The notes below the pieces were generated by a model, which worked only from the letters and a program-made list of their open reading frames with translations, made no database searches and had not been told where the DNA came from. A stretch of 64,000 bases of DNA from Bacteroidota bacterium. Its GTDB lineage: Bacteria; Bacteroidota; Bacteroidia; B-17B0; Aurantibacillaceae. Positions within the stretch are counted from its first letter, which is position 1; each line of letters starts with the position of its first letter. A program made the position numbers and the translations under genes. Shown piece by piece: positions 49,778 through 58,907 of this stretch. The DNA is taken from contig JADJDM010000006.1 of the NCBI GenBank assembly GCA_016702705.1, positions 1 to 64,000 of the forward strand, read 5' to 3'.

Positions 49778-49962
49778 TTCTTAAATTTTAATGCGAAACA
49801 ATAAGTTTCAATATTCATTCGTGTTCAGTTTTTCGTATCTCTGTGTTTGATTCAGAATGTTCGAGTTTTAGGCCTGAAATAAAAAAGCGGAGTTTACTTT
49901 GGTAAATGAGCATTTTTTTATTTTGAGTAACGACAAAATCGAGCATTATGAACGAACACTAA

Positions 49963-50256
49963 TTACATGTGCTTAACTGCGTCTGGTATTTGATAAAAAG
50001 TTGGGTGACGATAAACCTTGTCGTTTGCAGGCTCGAAGAAAGGACCTAAATCCTCTGGAGAACTTGATACGATAGCAGTTGATGGCACTACCCAAATTGC
50101 TGTTCCTTCGCCTCTTCGTGTATATAAATCACGTGCATTTTGCAATGCCATTTCTTTATCAAATGCGTGTAAACTTCCGCAGTGTACAAATGGCTGACCT
50201 GGTTTTCTTTGTAAAAAAACTTCCCACAATGTTCCTTGAGTATCGTTGTTGCTCAT
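49963..50256 (-). CDS. paaB: Phenylacetyl-CoA epoxidase subunit PaaB
   Basis: 97 residues, the normal length. Conserved: LWEVFLQRKPGQPFVHCGSL, HAFDKEMALQNARDLYTRRG and IWVVPSTAI, ending VYRHPTFYQIPDAVKHM. A small bridging subunit of the complex. It follows the restored paaA stop by 27 bases. Confidence 0.96.
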   Translation of the reverse strand: MSNNDTQGTLWEVFLQRKPGQPFVHCGSLHAFDKEMALQNARDLYTRRGEGTAIWVVPSTAIVSSSPEDLGPFFEPANDKVYRHPTFYQIPDAVKHM

Positions 50257-50283
50257 CTTTATTAAATATTAATTCGTTTAAAA

Positions 50284-51224
50284 TTATGCTGCACTCATTA
50301 CTTCATTCTTCTTTAACGCATAAGCTGTAGCTGCTGCACGCACCCACTCACCATCATTATGCGCTTTTACACGAGCTGTAAACGCTCTTTGTTACAAGGA
50401 CCATTCCCGGCAACAACGGCTGCAAACTCATCCCAATTTGGAGTTCCGAAATCGTAAGCTTGTCTTTCCTCATTCCATTTTAAATCTGGATCAGGAATAG
50501 TTAATCCTAAATACTCAGCTTGAGAAACTGTTTGGTTCACAAAACGCTGACGCAATTGGTCGTTACTTTCACGTTTAATTTTCCACTTAATTGCTTGTGC
50601 AGAGTTTGGAGATTTATCATCCGTTGGACCAAACATCATTAAAGTTGGCCACCACCAACGGTTTAAAGCATCTTGCGCCATTGCTTTTTGCTCAGGTGTT
50701 CCAAATGCTAAGTGACAAACACTTTCGTATCCTTGGCGCTGATGAAAACTTTCTTCCTTACAAATACGAACCATTGCACGACTGTATGGACCATAAGAAG
50801 TACGTTGCAACATTACTTGATTCATAATTGCAGCGCCATCAACTAACCAACCCACCATTCCAATATCTGCCCATGTTAAGGTTGGATAATTGAATATAGA
50901 TGAATATTTCGCTTTTCCTGTATGCAATGCATCCAATACTTCTTCGCGAGAAGTACCAAGGGTTTCGGCAGCAGTGTATAAATACAAACCATGTCCGCCT
51001 TCGTCCTGTACCTTTGCCATTAATACGATTTTAGCACGTAAACTTGGGGCGCGAGTAATCCAATTTCCTTCAGGCAACATTCCAATAATTTCAGAATGTG
51101 CATGCTGAGAAATTTGACGAATTAAATGCTTACGATAATTATCGGGCATCCAATCCTTAGGTTCAATCATCTCATTTTTTTGAAGTTTGGCATCAAACCA
51201 TTCTTCCATATTTAGATTTTCCAT
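50284..51224 (-). CDS. paaA: Phenylacetyl-CoA epoxidase catalytic subunit PaaA (one-base frameshift)
   Basis: About 313 residues from the ATG at 51224 ([11 protein letters not shown]). An earlier ATG at 51245 would lie inside the promoter-like box. As read, the frame ends at 50367 after [11 protein letters not shown]; adding one T at the run near 50380 restores [20 protein letters not shown] and a stop at 50284, matching the family end. Di-iron ferritin-like fold with the metal-ligand Glu/His region around [13 protein letters not shown] and [13 protein letters not shown]. It epoxidises the aromatic ring of phenylacetyl-CoA. Confidence 0.93.
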
Positions 51225-51244
51225 TTGCGATATGATAAGAGTCA

Positions 51245-51252
51245 CAAATATA
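51245..51252 (-). promoter_or_regulatory. Promoter -7-like box for paa genes
   Basis: On the minus strand it reads TATATTTG, 21 bases before the paaA ATG at 51224. No PaaX/PaaR operator was recognised. Confidence 0.5.
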
Positions 51253-51368
51253 AGGCTTTAAAGGGGAAAATTCAAACAAGTTTTTTCTTTTATTTAACAA
51301 GAAAACAGATGGAAAATAGTGATGTTTAAGCTTTAAATACTCAATAATTTAAAGGGTAAACGTCTGTT

Positions 51369-54300
51369 TTAGAAAAAACTAAGTCTAAACCCAAATCTGT
51401 AGAACAAATCCATTTTTTTAGAAGATTGATTTTGAAGAGAAGTTCCTACATCAAATCTGAAGAATTTAAAGATTTTATCGGCACCAACAAATACTTCGGT
51501 ATAATTAGTTGTTGGCGTGTAAAGTGCATTTACACCTGCAACTTCAAATATTTTTGTTTTGCGGAGTAATGGAATTTTACCAATGAAGAAGCCTCGAAAA
51601 TTATGAGAAGCGTGCAACTCAACGTATTTATCGTTAGTACTATATGCATAATACGGAAGTGCATGAAACTCAGTAATTGCATTACGAGCAGAAATTCCTG
51701 GTACATCCGAATTATCTTTATTCATTAAGAAAATAGTTTGGTTACCACTGAAGTGTTTGTAATCAATAAAATTCATGTTTTTATTATTGAAGAAAATTCC
51801 TCCCAACACATCAAAAGAGAATTTACCAAAAGAACGAATATCAATATCTTTACCAATTCCAGCTTCTAAATAATCGTAATTAAATGTTGCATTTTTTGTT
51901 CCAAATCCTTTTTTGTACGCAAAAGAAAACTCTGGCCATTTGGTATCCAACATCATTTTATAATTTGGATAGGTTTCGTATTTTGCAAATGGAATCCATT
52001 TTACACCAATTTGAAATTGTGCCATTTCGTGGGTTTCAAAAGCTTTTTGCTCGATGTATGAATCAGGATTTAAAGGGTCGTTATTGGTAAAATGTTTTGC
52101 ACCCTTTCCAAACCAATAATAAAAACTATTATTTAGAAGAGCTTCACGAATATTGTATTGTGCACCAACATTCACAAATACACCATTTGTTACTTCATGA
52201 TTGTAGTTAGCTTCGATTGCATATTTAGCATATAGTTTTTGGAAATTACTTTTGTCAAACAAAGTATAACCTGCATTCATAGGGTCACCAACAGGTTCGT
52301 GTGAATTAAACTGACGGATAAATCTACCTGCACGTATGTTTACACTTTGTCCTTTTTTAGCATTAAAACGATTATAATAACCTGCCCCGCCAAATAATTG
52401 TTTACTATCAAATCCATAACGTAAAAACGAACTCACACTTTTTACTTGAAAGGTTTCTTTATTACGCTTGGTGTAATACATTGCTAATTTTACACGTGTA
52501 CCTTCAACTGTATTATAACTTACCCAATCAAATAGAGCATTTGAACGTAAGCTAACACCCGTTTCTCTATTACTCATGCTAAATCCATCTAAACCAAAAT
52601 TTGGTTTACGTGATGCCTTTGCTACTGAATCTTTGTATTCTTTAGTTTCCTTTTTCATTAAAAGACTATCACTTTTTTTGTAATGAACATCTTCTTCCGA
52701 ACTTAAAATATTTGGACGAGTTCCAACCCAAAAGCTAGTGTCTTTTTTATTTGCTTCCTCTTCAATCCTAAATACCTCGTTACCAAAGAATTTTTTAGGA
52801 AAAGGTTTGTTTAATACATAATTTGAAATGGAAGCAGTACTTAAATCCTTTGCAGCAAAACCAAATATTTTAAAGTGACTATACAATTGCATTTGCATCG
52901 GCATAAAAATACTATCGTTAACGCGCACCATTTCTTGTTTGATATGAACAGTATCTGCAAACTCAATTTGTGCATCTTTTGTAATGTATAAATCAGAAGA
53001 ATAAACTTGATAGTTTTCTTCACTAATATAAATTTCACCATTAAACAATGGGTCGCCTTTGCGACGTGGGATAACTTTTATTTTATGGATTGGTTTATTA
53101 TTATCGTAAAAAGTTCCAAGATATTTGTATTTATAATTTAATAAAGCACCCGTTGCAATAGGCGAAACAAAAGGGCGTTCAGAATAAAACCCTAGGGAAA
53201 TAGAAGGCTCGTAAAAATTAATAAAAACATCTTCTACCCTATTCCAACTAAAACCTGTTTTCGTTCCTGCAACACGCGAGGCAATCATTTGTTCTTTTTT
53301 CTTATCAGGACGTTGATAGTAAAACTTAGCAACGGACTCAGATAAATAAATAATACCAAGATTGTTTGAATCGGGGAAATCTTTTTTGTTTATGAAGAAT
53401 GGCAGTTTTTTTGGAACTTCTAACATCTTCACATTTGACTTCATGTAAATATCAGCAGAGTATGATTGAATGTTTTCTAAATTTTGTTTACGGTGTTTTA
53501 TTGCTTCTTTAATAATGCCATAAGCAGGGTCTTTTGCGTTTGCTTTAATTACTACTTCCTGAATTTGAATATTCTCCGATTTCATTTTTACTTTAAATTC
53601 GGAAACAGCAGTATTTAAATCAATTTTTTCTTTGTGCGTTTTATATCCTAAAGTTTGGAAAGTTAACACAAGGTCTTTTGCTTCTTTTAAGGTAAGAACA
53701 AACTCACCATCGGCATTAGCTGTTGTGCCCGTAGTTGTTCCTTCAATATAAACATTTACAAAAGGGATTTCGGTATTAAACTCATCAATAACTTTTCCTC
53801 GTAAAGTAATGTATTCTTCCTTAACACCTAAACTACGCATTATGAATGCCATTCTAAACGCATCTTCTTTATAAGCATTGTATCTTCCAGAAGCTCCGCC
53901 GTGTCCAGCTTCCATATTTGTTTTAGATAAAAGCAAATTAGTGTCAGTTTTTAATTCACGCATTTTAGCAACCCATTTTGCAGGCTCCCAATACGCAACT
54001 TGCGAATCGTTATAACCTGAAGTAACAAGAATATCCGGATAGTTTTTCTTCTCTACATTATCGTAAGGAGAATAGGAAACCATGTACTTGTACTCTTCCT
54101 TCTTTTTAGGATTGCCCCACTCTTCAAATTCGAAAGTTGTAAGTGGCAAAGTCTCATCCAACATGGTATTGATAACATCCACAAAAGGAACATCAGCAAC
54201 AATACATTTAAATAAATCTGGACGCATATTGTTTACTGCACCCATTAACAAACCACCAGCACTGCCTCCATTTGCAGCAAGCTTTTTTGAAGATGTGTAA

Positions 54301-55927
54301 CCTTGCTTTATTAAATACTCTCCACAATCAATAAAATCGTTGAAGGTATTTTTCTTCTTTTGCATTTTACCTTCTTCGTACCACTGCATTCCTAAATCAT
54401 TACTACCACGGATGTGAGCGAGTGCGTAAACAAAACCTCTATCCATGTAGCTTAAAATATTTGCCCCGAATCCAGGAACGGTAGGCGCACCATAAGAACC
54501 ATAAGCATATAAAAGGCAAGGATTATTTCCATCCAATTTAATTCCTTTCTTGTGCGCAATAGTTATTGGAATTTGTTTGCCATCACGTGCTGTTGCATAA
54601 ATACGTGATGTTTCGTAATCATTGGGGTTAAAGACTCCGAGTATAGTATCCTGCACCAATAATTTTTTCTCGGAACTTACTAAATCATAAGAAAAAGTTT
54701 TAGAAGGTGTAACAAAATTGGAATACGAAACCTCTAACTCAAGTGAAGTATTGTAATCGAAATTTGGGACAGAATAACCAATACCTGTGAACTGAATCTC
54801 CGTTTCAAAAAATCGTTCCTCCTTTGTTTTTCTGTTTATAATTCGAATTCTATTCTGAGCATTTTCTTTTTCATTTAAAATTAAATAGTCTTTTAAGAAC
54901 TGGTAACTCTCTATAAAAACATTTTCACGAGCAGCGATGTAAGGTTTCCATTTATTTGGGTCGTTTTGTTTAATGGGCGTAAAATCAAGTCTTCCGTTAA
55001 TAGCTTTATAATTTGAATACACAGAAAATTCATCTCCTTCTAAATGATCAATAGAATATATCCAATCTGGAGAACGCTTTAAGTATAAAATTGGTTTAAC
55101 AGCCTCGCCATTTGCAGGCAAATACCAAGTTTCGCTCGACTTTGTTTTTGCTACATTAATAAAAATATATTTATCTGAAGTAGAACGAGAAATATTTATC
55201 TCCATCGTTTTATCTAACTCCTCAAAAATCAAACTATCACTTGCAACTGGAGTTCCAATAACATGTTTGTAAACGCGGTACTGACGAATGGTTTTATCTT
55301 CGGGCTTGGTGTAATAAACTGTTTTGTTATCCATTGCCCAAACCAGATTTAAAACTTTTTCTAATTTTTCGGGAGCATAAGTTGTGTCCTTTTCAATATT
55401 CTTTAAAAAATAGGTTTGAACCCTGCCACCATTATTATCTATACCATAATAAAGCAAAGACTGATCGGGGCTAATTTTGTATCCGCTTAAACTTACGTAA
55501 GGCTGTTCTTCGGCTAATTTATTAACGTTTAAAACAACAACTTCCTTTGCTTCTGCTGTATCTCTGCGTCTTAAAATGATGGGGTAATCTTTTCCCTTTT
55601 CGTACTTAGTATAATACAAATAACCCTTTGATTTGTTAGGGCGAGTAACAAATGCTTCTTTTCTTCGATTCTTAAATTCTTCGAATAATACTTTTTGAAG
55701 AAAAAGGGATTCCTTCATTATGTTATCTGCGTAAGCATTCTCAGCATACAAGTGATTAATAACTTCAGAGCTATTTTTATCTCGCAACCAAAAGTAATTG
55801 TCGATTAAGTGTCACCATGAATAATAAGTTGATTGGGGATTTTTTTTGCAACAGGAGGAGTGAATTCCTGAGCAAGTCCTTTAATGGAAATTAAAAGGAA
55901 AATTGAAACGATATATTTATACTTCAC
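51369..55927 (-). CDS. Fusion of S9 (oligopeptidase B-type) peptidase and DUF5686 outer-membrane protein (one-base frameshift near start)
   Basis: About 1519 residues from a GTG at 55927 that opens a signal peptide (VKYKYIVSIFLLISIKGLAQ). One base is missing near 55805-55808; restoring it joins IIHGDT to IDNYFWLRDKN. Residues ~45-700 are an S9 prolyl-oligopeptidase-type peptidase: N-terminal propeller, then the Ser motif GGSAGG (~556), Asp in GYNDSQV (~638) and His in GHGG (~678). Directly after its natural end (MRSLGVKE, ~703) come a carboxypeptidase-regulatory domain (LRGKVIDEFNTEIPFVNVYI) and a DUF5686 barrel ending in FRLSFF. These two parts are normally separate proteins. An in-frame join of over 4 kb without a stop or second signal peptide is seen. 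Confidence 0.85.
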
Positions 55928-56058
55928 AGAGATAGGACGAATTTTAAAGCGATTAAGTTACAATAATCATAAAAACGTAGCTTACCACTTAAAATTATGT
56001 TGAAAAGAATTTTCTTAAATAATGCCAAAATAATTTTGTGGATTAAACGAAAAGCATT

Positions 56059-56077
56059 TACTTTGCATCACAAAGTA
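56059..56077. promoter_or_regulatory. Operator palindrome, copy 1
   Basis: TACTTTG-CATCA-CAAAGTA, a perfect dyad with a 5-base spacer, starting 27 bases before the ATG at 56086. An identical dyad lies at 57124-57142, and both are embedded in CATTTACTTTG and CAAAGTACTTT. The winged-helix regulator encoded between them is the likely ligand. The left arm also resembles a -7 box. Confidence 0.7.
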
Positions 56078-56085
56078 CTTTAAAC

Positions 56086-56730
56086 ATGAATCAAAACGAA
56101 CACGTAGAAGCCCTGCAAGACATCAGAAAAATGATGCAACGCTCGAGTAGATTTTTATCTCTTAGTGGCTTATCAGGAGTATTTGCTGGAACATACGCAT
56201 TGGGCGGGGCATACATTGCTTATTTATGGCAACAAGATTTTTTAAAGGAATATTTTTCACCAGAATATAGATACGAATTCAGAGGTCTGTTAGAAGACAC
56301 CTACTTTCTTAAGTTTGGAGCATTAGCGGCAGGCGTATTAACAATTTCATTAATTACAGGTTTAATTTTTTCGGCTAAAAAAGCAAAGAAAGCGGGGCAA
56401 AAATTATTAGACCATGGAGCTAAGTTATTATTAATGAACTTGGCTATTCCACTTTTAGCAGGCGGGGCATTTTGTTTATTACTGATAATGCGTGGAGATG
56501 TTTTATTAGTTGCTCCTGCATTGTTAATATTTTACGGAATTTCTTTATTGGCTGCGGGCAAATATACATTAGATGAAGTACGATATTTGGGAATATGTGA
56601 AGTTGTTTTGGGTTTAATCAATGGGTTTTTCTTTTTGGGAGATGGTTTATTGTTTTGGGCTATAGGATTTGGTTTATTACATATAGTGTATGGATTGGTG
56701 ATGTGGAATAAATATGATAGAGCAAAATAA
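56086..56730 (+). CDS. Multi-pass membrane protein paired with winged-helix regulator
   Basis: 214 residues. The N-terminal amphipathic helix HVEALQDIRKMMQRSSRFLS is followed by about six hydrophobic segments (SGLSGVFAGTYALGGAYIAY, LAAGVLTISLITGLIF, LLLMNLAIPLLAGGAFCLLL and three more), all in the inner membrane. The family was not recognised beyond its common pairing with small wHTH proteins in Bacteroidota. It lies directly behind the operator at 56059 and probably forms an operon with the regulator 56 bases downstream. It contains three CGGGGCA heptamers within 270 bases. Confidence 0.7.
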   Translation: MNQNEHVEALQDIRKMMQRSSRFLSLSGLSGVFAGTYALGGAYIAYLWQQDFLKEYFSPEYRYEFRGLLEDTYFLKFGALAAGVLTISLITGLIFSAKKAKKAGQKLLDHGAKLLLMNLAIPLLAGGAFCLLLIMRGDVLLVAPALLIFYGISLLAAGKYTLDEVRYLGICEVVLGLINGFFFLGDGLLFWAIGFGLLHIVYGLVMWNKYDRAK

Positions 56731-56786
56731 TAGAATCAAGACGGCAGGACTCAGGAAACAAGACAAAAGATTATTAAAAGAATAAA

Positions 56787-57086
56787 TTGAACTACGAAAT
56801 ACATAAACTTAATAAGGCATTCGAAAACCGCGTTCGTTTGGGCATCATGAGTATATTGATGGTGAACGATAGTATGGATTTTAACACGCTGAAAGAGATG
56901 TTGGATCTTACCGATGGTAATCTTGCATCACATGCGAGTGCTTTAGAAAAAGAAGGTTTTTTACATATTAAAAAGGAGTTTGTTGGAAAGAAAACACTTA
57001 CCACCTACTCCGCTACAAAAACAGGAATGAAAGCTTTTAATGAACACTTGGATGCTCTGGAAAAACTGCTGAAAGGCAGGGCTTAA
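56787..57086 (+). CDS. Winged-helix DNA-binding transcriptional regulator (HTH_34 type)
   Basis: 99 residues from a TTG at 56787 (reading MNYEIHKLNKAFENRVRLGI); no upstream ATG fits. The fold is a winged helix: helices in FENRVRLGIMSILMVND, a recognition helix in DGNLASHASALEKEGF and a wing with KTLTTYSATKTGMKAF. It is short, without a ligand domain, in the MarR/ArsR-like group. The two identical palindromes before 56086 and 57163 are its probable binding sites, so it would control its own operon and the following genes. Confidence 0.88.
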   Translation: MNYEIHKLNKAFENRVRLGIMSILMVNDSMDFNTLKEMLDLTDGNLASHASALEKEGFLHIKKEFVGKKTLTTYSATKTGMKAFNEHLDALEKLLKGRA

Positions 57087-57096
57087 TTGGGATACG

Positions 57097-57118
57097 GCAC
57101 GACGCCGATTTTTTTTAA
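57097..57118 (+). terminator. Possible short terminator
   Basis: CGGC-ACGAC-GCCG hairpin followed by eight T, just after the regulator gene. The stem is only four pairs, so this is tentative. Confidence 0.45.
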
Positions 57119-57123
57119 TCATT

Positions 57124-57142
57124 TACTTTGTAATTCAAAGTA
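57124..57142. promoter_or_regulatory. Operator palindrome, copy 2
   Basis: TACTTTG-TAATT-CAAAGTA, the same dyad as at 56059-56077 with a different spacer. It lies 20 bases before the ATG at 57163. Confidence 0.7.
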
Positions 57143-57162
57143 CTTTTAATAAAACAAGTAAA

Positions 57163-57708
57163 ATGGAAACAAGAGAAAAAATAATTCTGAAAGTATTAGA
57201 CAAAATGTTGAAACTTCACAAGCGCTTTTACTTAAGCAACCGCCCACAATGGAACATTAGCAGGGAAGAACTTCTTAATTATCCGATGGGTAGTTTAGGA
57301 AATGAATTAGGTCAGTTCTTATTGAAATCTAATTTCCACTCTATTCCAATGATTGAAAGGCATGACGTATTTCACTTATTGTTTGGGTTTGAAACACATG
57401 TAAAAGATGAAATAGCTATGCTGTTTTTTCAAGTTGGAAATGGGAAAGTAACTCCGTTTACAACCATTTCAGCTTTCGGTGCTGCGCTATTTTATCCAGA
57501 GTGTTTCTTTTATTTTATTCGTCACTTCAACAGAGGCAGAAATGCAATCAGTGTTTCCAATTGGGACTTCAGACCATTTTTAAACGAGAATTTTACAGAA
57601 TTGCAAGACACCATCTTTTTAAACAGTTCTCCTGCCCCGTCTTTATTTCAAAAAATAAAAGTTGAACTAACTAAAACTAAATACCATGGCAACTATCAAA
57701 CAAATTAG
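57163..57708 (+). CDS. Coq4-like protein
   Basis: 181 residues, no signal or clear membrane helix. The motif H-D-V-F-H followed by 11 residues and Glu (HDVFHLLFGFETHVKDE, near residues 68-84) matches exactly the HDxxHx11E zinc-site pattern of Coq4, a ubiquinone-biosynthesis protein. Other conserved elements are a leading YPMGSLGNELGQFL segment and the late GRNAISVSNWDFRPFL. Bacteroidota usually make menaquinone, so the role here is open; it may be a metal or lipid-binding relative. It lies behind operator copy 2 and overlaps the next gene by 23 bases. Confidence 0.6.
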   Translation: METREKIILKVLDKMLKLHKRFYLSNRPQWNISREELLNYPMGSLGNELGQFLLKSNFHSIPMIERHDVFHLLFGFETHVKDEIAMLFFQVGNGKVTPFTTISAFGAALFYPECFFYFIRHFNRGRNAISVSNWDFRPFLNENFTELQDTIFLNSSPAPSLFQKIKVELTKTKYHGNYQTN

Positions 57709-58133
57709 AAGATTAATTATCTTCTTTATCATAAGTCTTGCACTAAGCGGAATTACTGCTTTCCCATTGCAAACAGAAATGGATTTTCTACAACAACATT
57801 GTAGTTCATTCCCCGATTTTATGTTCACTTGGATTACTGAAGTAAATGCTAGTGTGAGTAAAACAGATTCCATTGTTTTATATGGAACAGATTGGTTGGC
57901 TTTTGCTCACATCATTATTGCGCTTATTTTTTGTTGGCGTTTATATCAATCCAGTAAAAAACAAATTCATTGTTGAAGTGGGAATGATTGCTTGTATAGC
58001 AGTTTTCCCTTTAGCATTCATTTGTGGACCAATTAGAAACATTCCTTTTTTTCATCAAGTAATCGATTGCTGTTTTGGAATTATTGGATTTATTCCACAA
58101 AAAAAACAGTTGGAACTAACAAAATGTTTCTAA
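57686..58133 (+). CDS. Small membrane protein (one-base frameshift)
   Basis: About 148 residues when one T is removed from the T6 run at 57927-57932, giving HIIIALIFVGVYINPVKNKF. It has an N-terminal membrane helix (LIIFFIISLALSGITAF), an exposed loop, and three further helices (DWLAFAHIIIALIF, MIACIAVFPLAFICGP, and a C-terminal one around VIDCCFGIIGFIP). I recognise the pattern as a Bacteroidota family of unknown function. The gene overlaps the Coq4-like gene and is probably cotranscribed. Confidence 0.7.
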
Positions 58134-58180
58134 ATCAAACGCGGTCAGAACAAGACTCTAACTTTCAACAAAACTAAATT

Positions 58181-58897
58181 ATGAATTCTCAAACTAAAAA
58201 AACGCTTTTATGGATTAGTCTGTTTGCCATTGCAATGGGCTTTTAGAAACATCTGTTGTAGTTTACTTACGTGAGCTATATTATCCTGAAGGATTTAGGT
58301 TTCCTTTAGTAATCCCAAACAAAATTGCGGTCGTTGAATTTTGGAGAGAGATTGCAACCATCATTATGCTAGTTGGAGCGGGCATTATTGCAGGAAAAAC
58401 AAGATTAACACGATTTGCCTATTTCATCATTGCTTTTGCCATTTGGGACATTTTCTATTATGTGTTTTTATACGTACTTCTTCAATGGCCTGAATCACTT
58501 TTCACCTGGGACATTTTATTCCTTGTCCCTGTTCCATGGACTGGTCCAGTAATTGCACCTTGCTTTAGTTTCATTAGGAATGATATTGTTTGGATTAATC
58601 ATTATTTATTTCACGGAGAGAAAAATTAAAATTCACATCAAAAAAATAAGCTGGGCAATATTATTAAGTGGAGTGATGATAATACTTGTTTCATTTATGT
58701 GGGATTATTTTAAAGTCACTAACCAATCAACACAAGCAGGTTGGAGTTTAACTAGCGAACAAGCATTATTTGAAGAAATTAAAACATACGTACCAGTTCA
58801 ATTCAACTGGCTCCTATTTATTGCTGGCCTTTGGATTTGCGGGGCAGGAATGATAATTACTTATAGAGACTTTAAAAAACAATTAATAAACCCATAA
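58181..58897 (+). CDS. Membrane protein of unknown function (two one-base frameshifts)
   Basis: About 238 residues. The ATG at 58181 opens MNSQTKKTLLWISLFAIAMG and stops after 21 codons; adding one T to the T4 run at 58241-58244 continues FLETSVVVYLRELYYPEGF. A second correction (one base extra near 58558-58562) joins TGPVIAP to ALVSLGMILFGLIIIYF. With both, it is a six- to seven-helix membrane protein with conserved WDIFYYVFLYVLLQWPESL and VPWTGPVIAP motifs. No function recognised. Eleven bases separate it from the TM-LRR gene. Confidence 0.68.
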
Positions 58898-58907
58898 AAC
58901 AAATAAT

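Noticed and set aside
49778..49962. The 185-base gap between paaC and paaB as a small gene or regulatory RNA
   Set aside because: No open frame with a start of useful length and no strong hairpin; I see nothing supportable in it.
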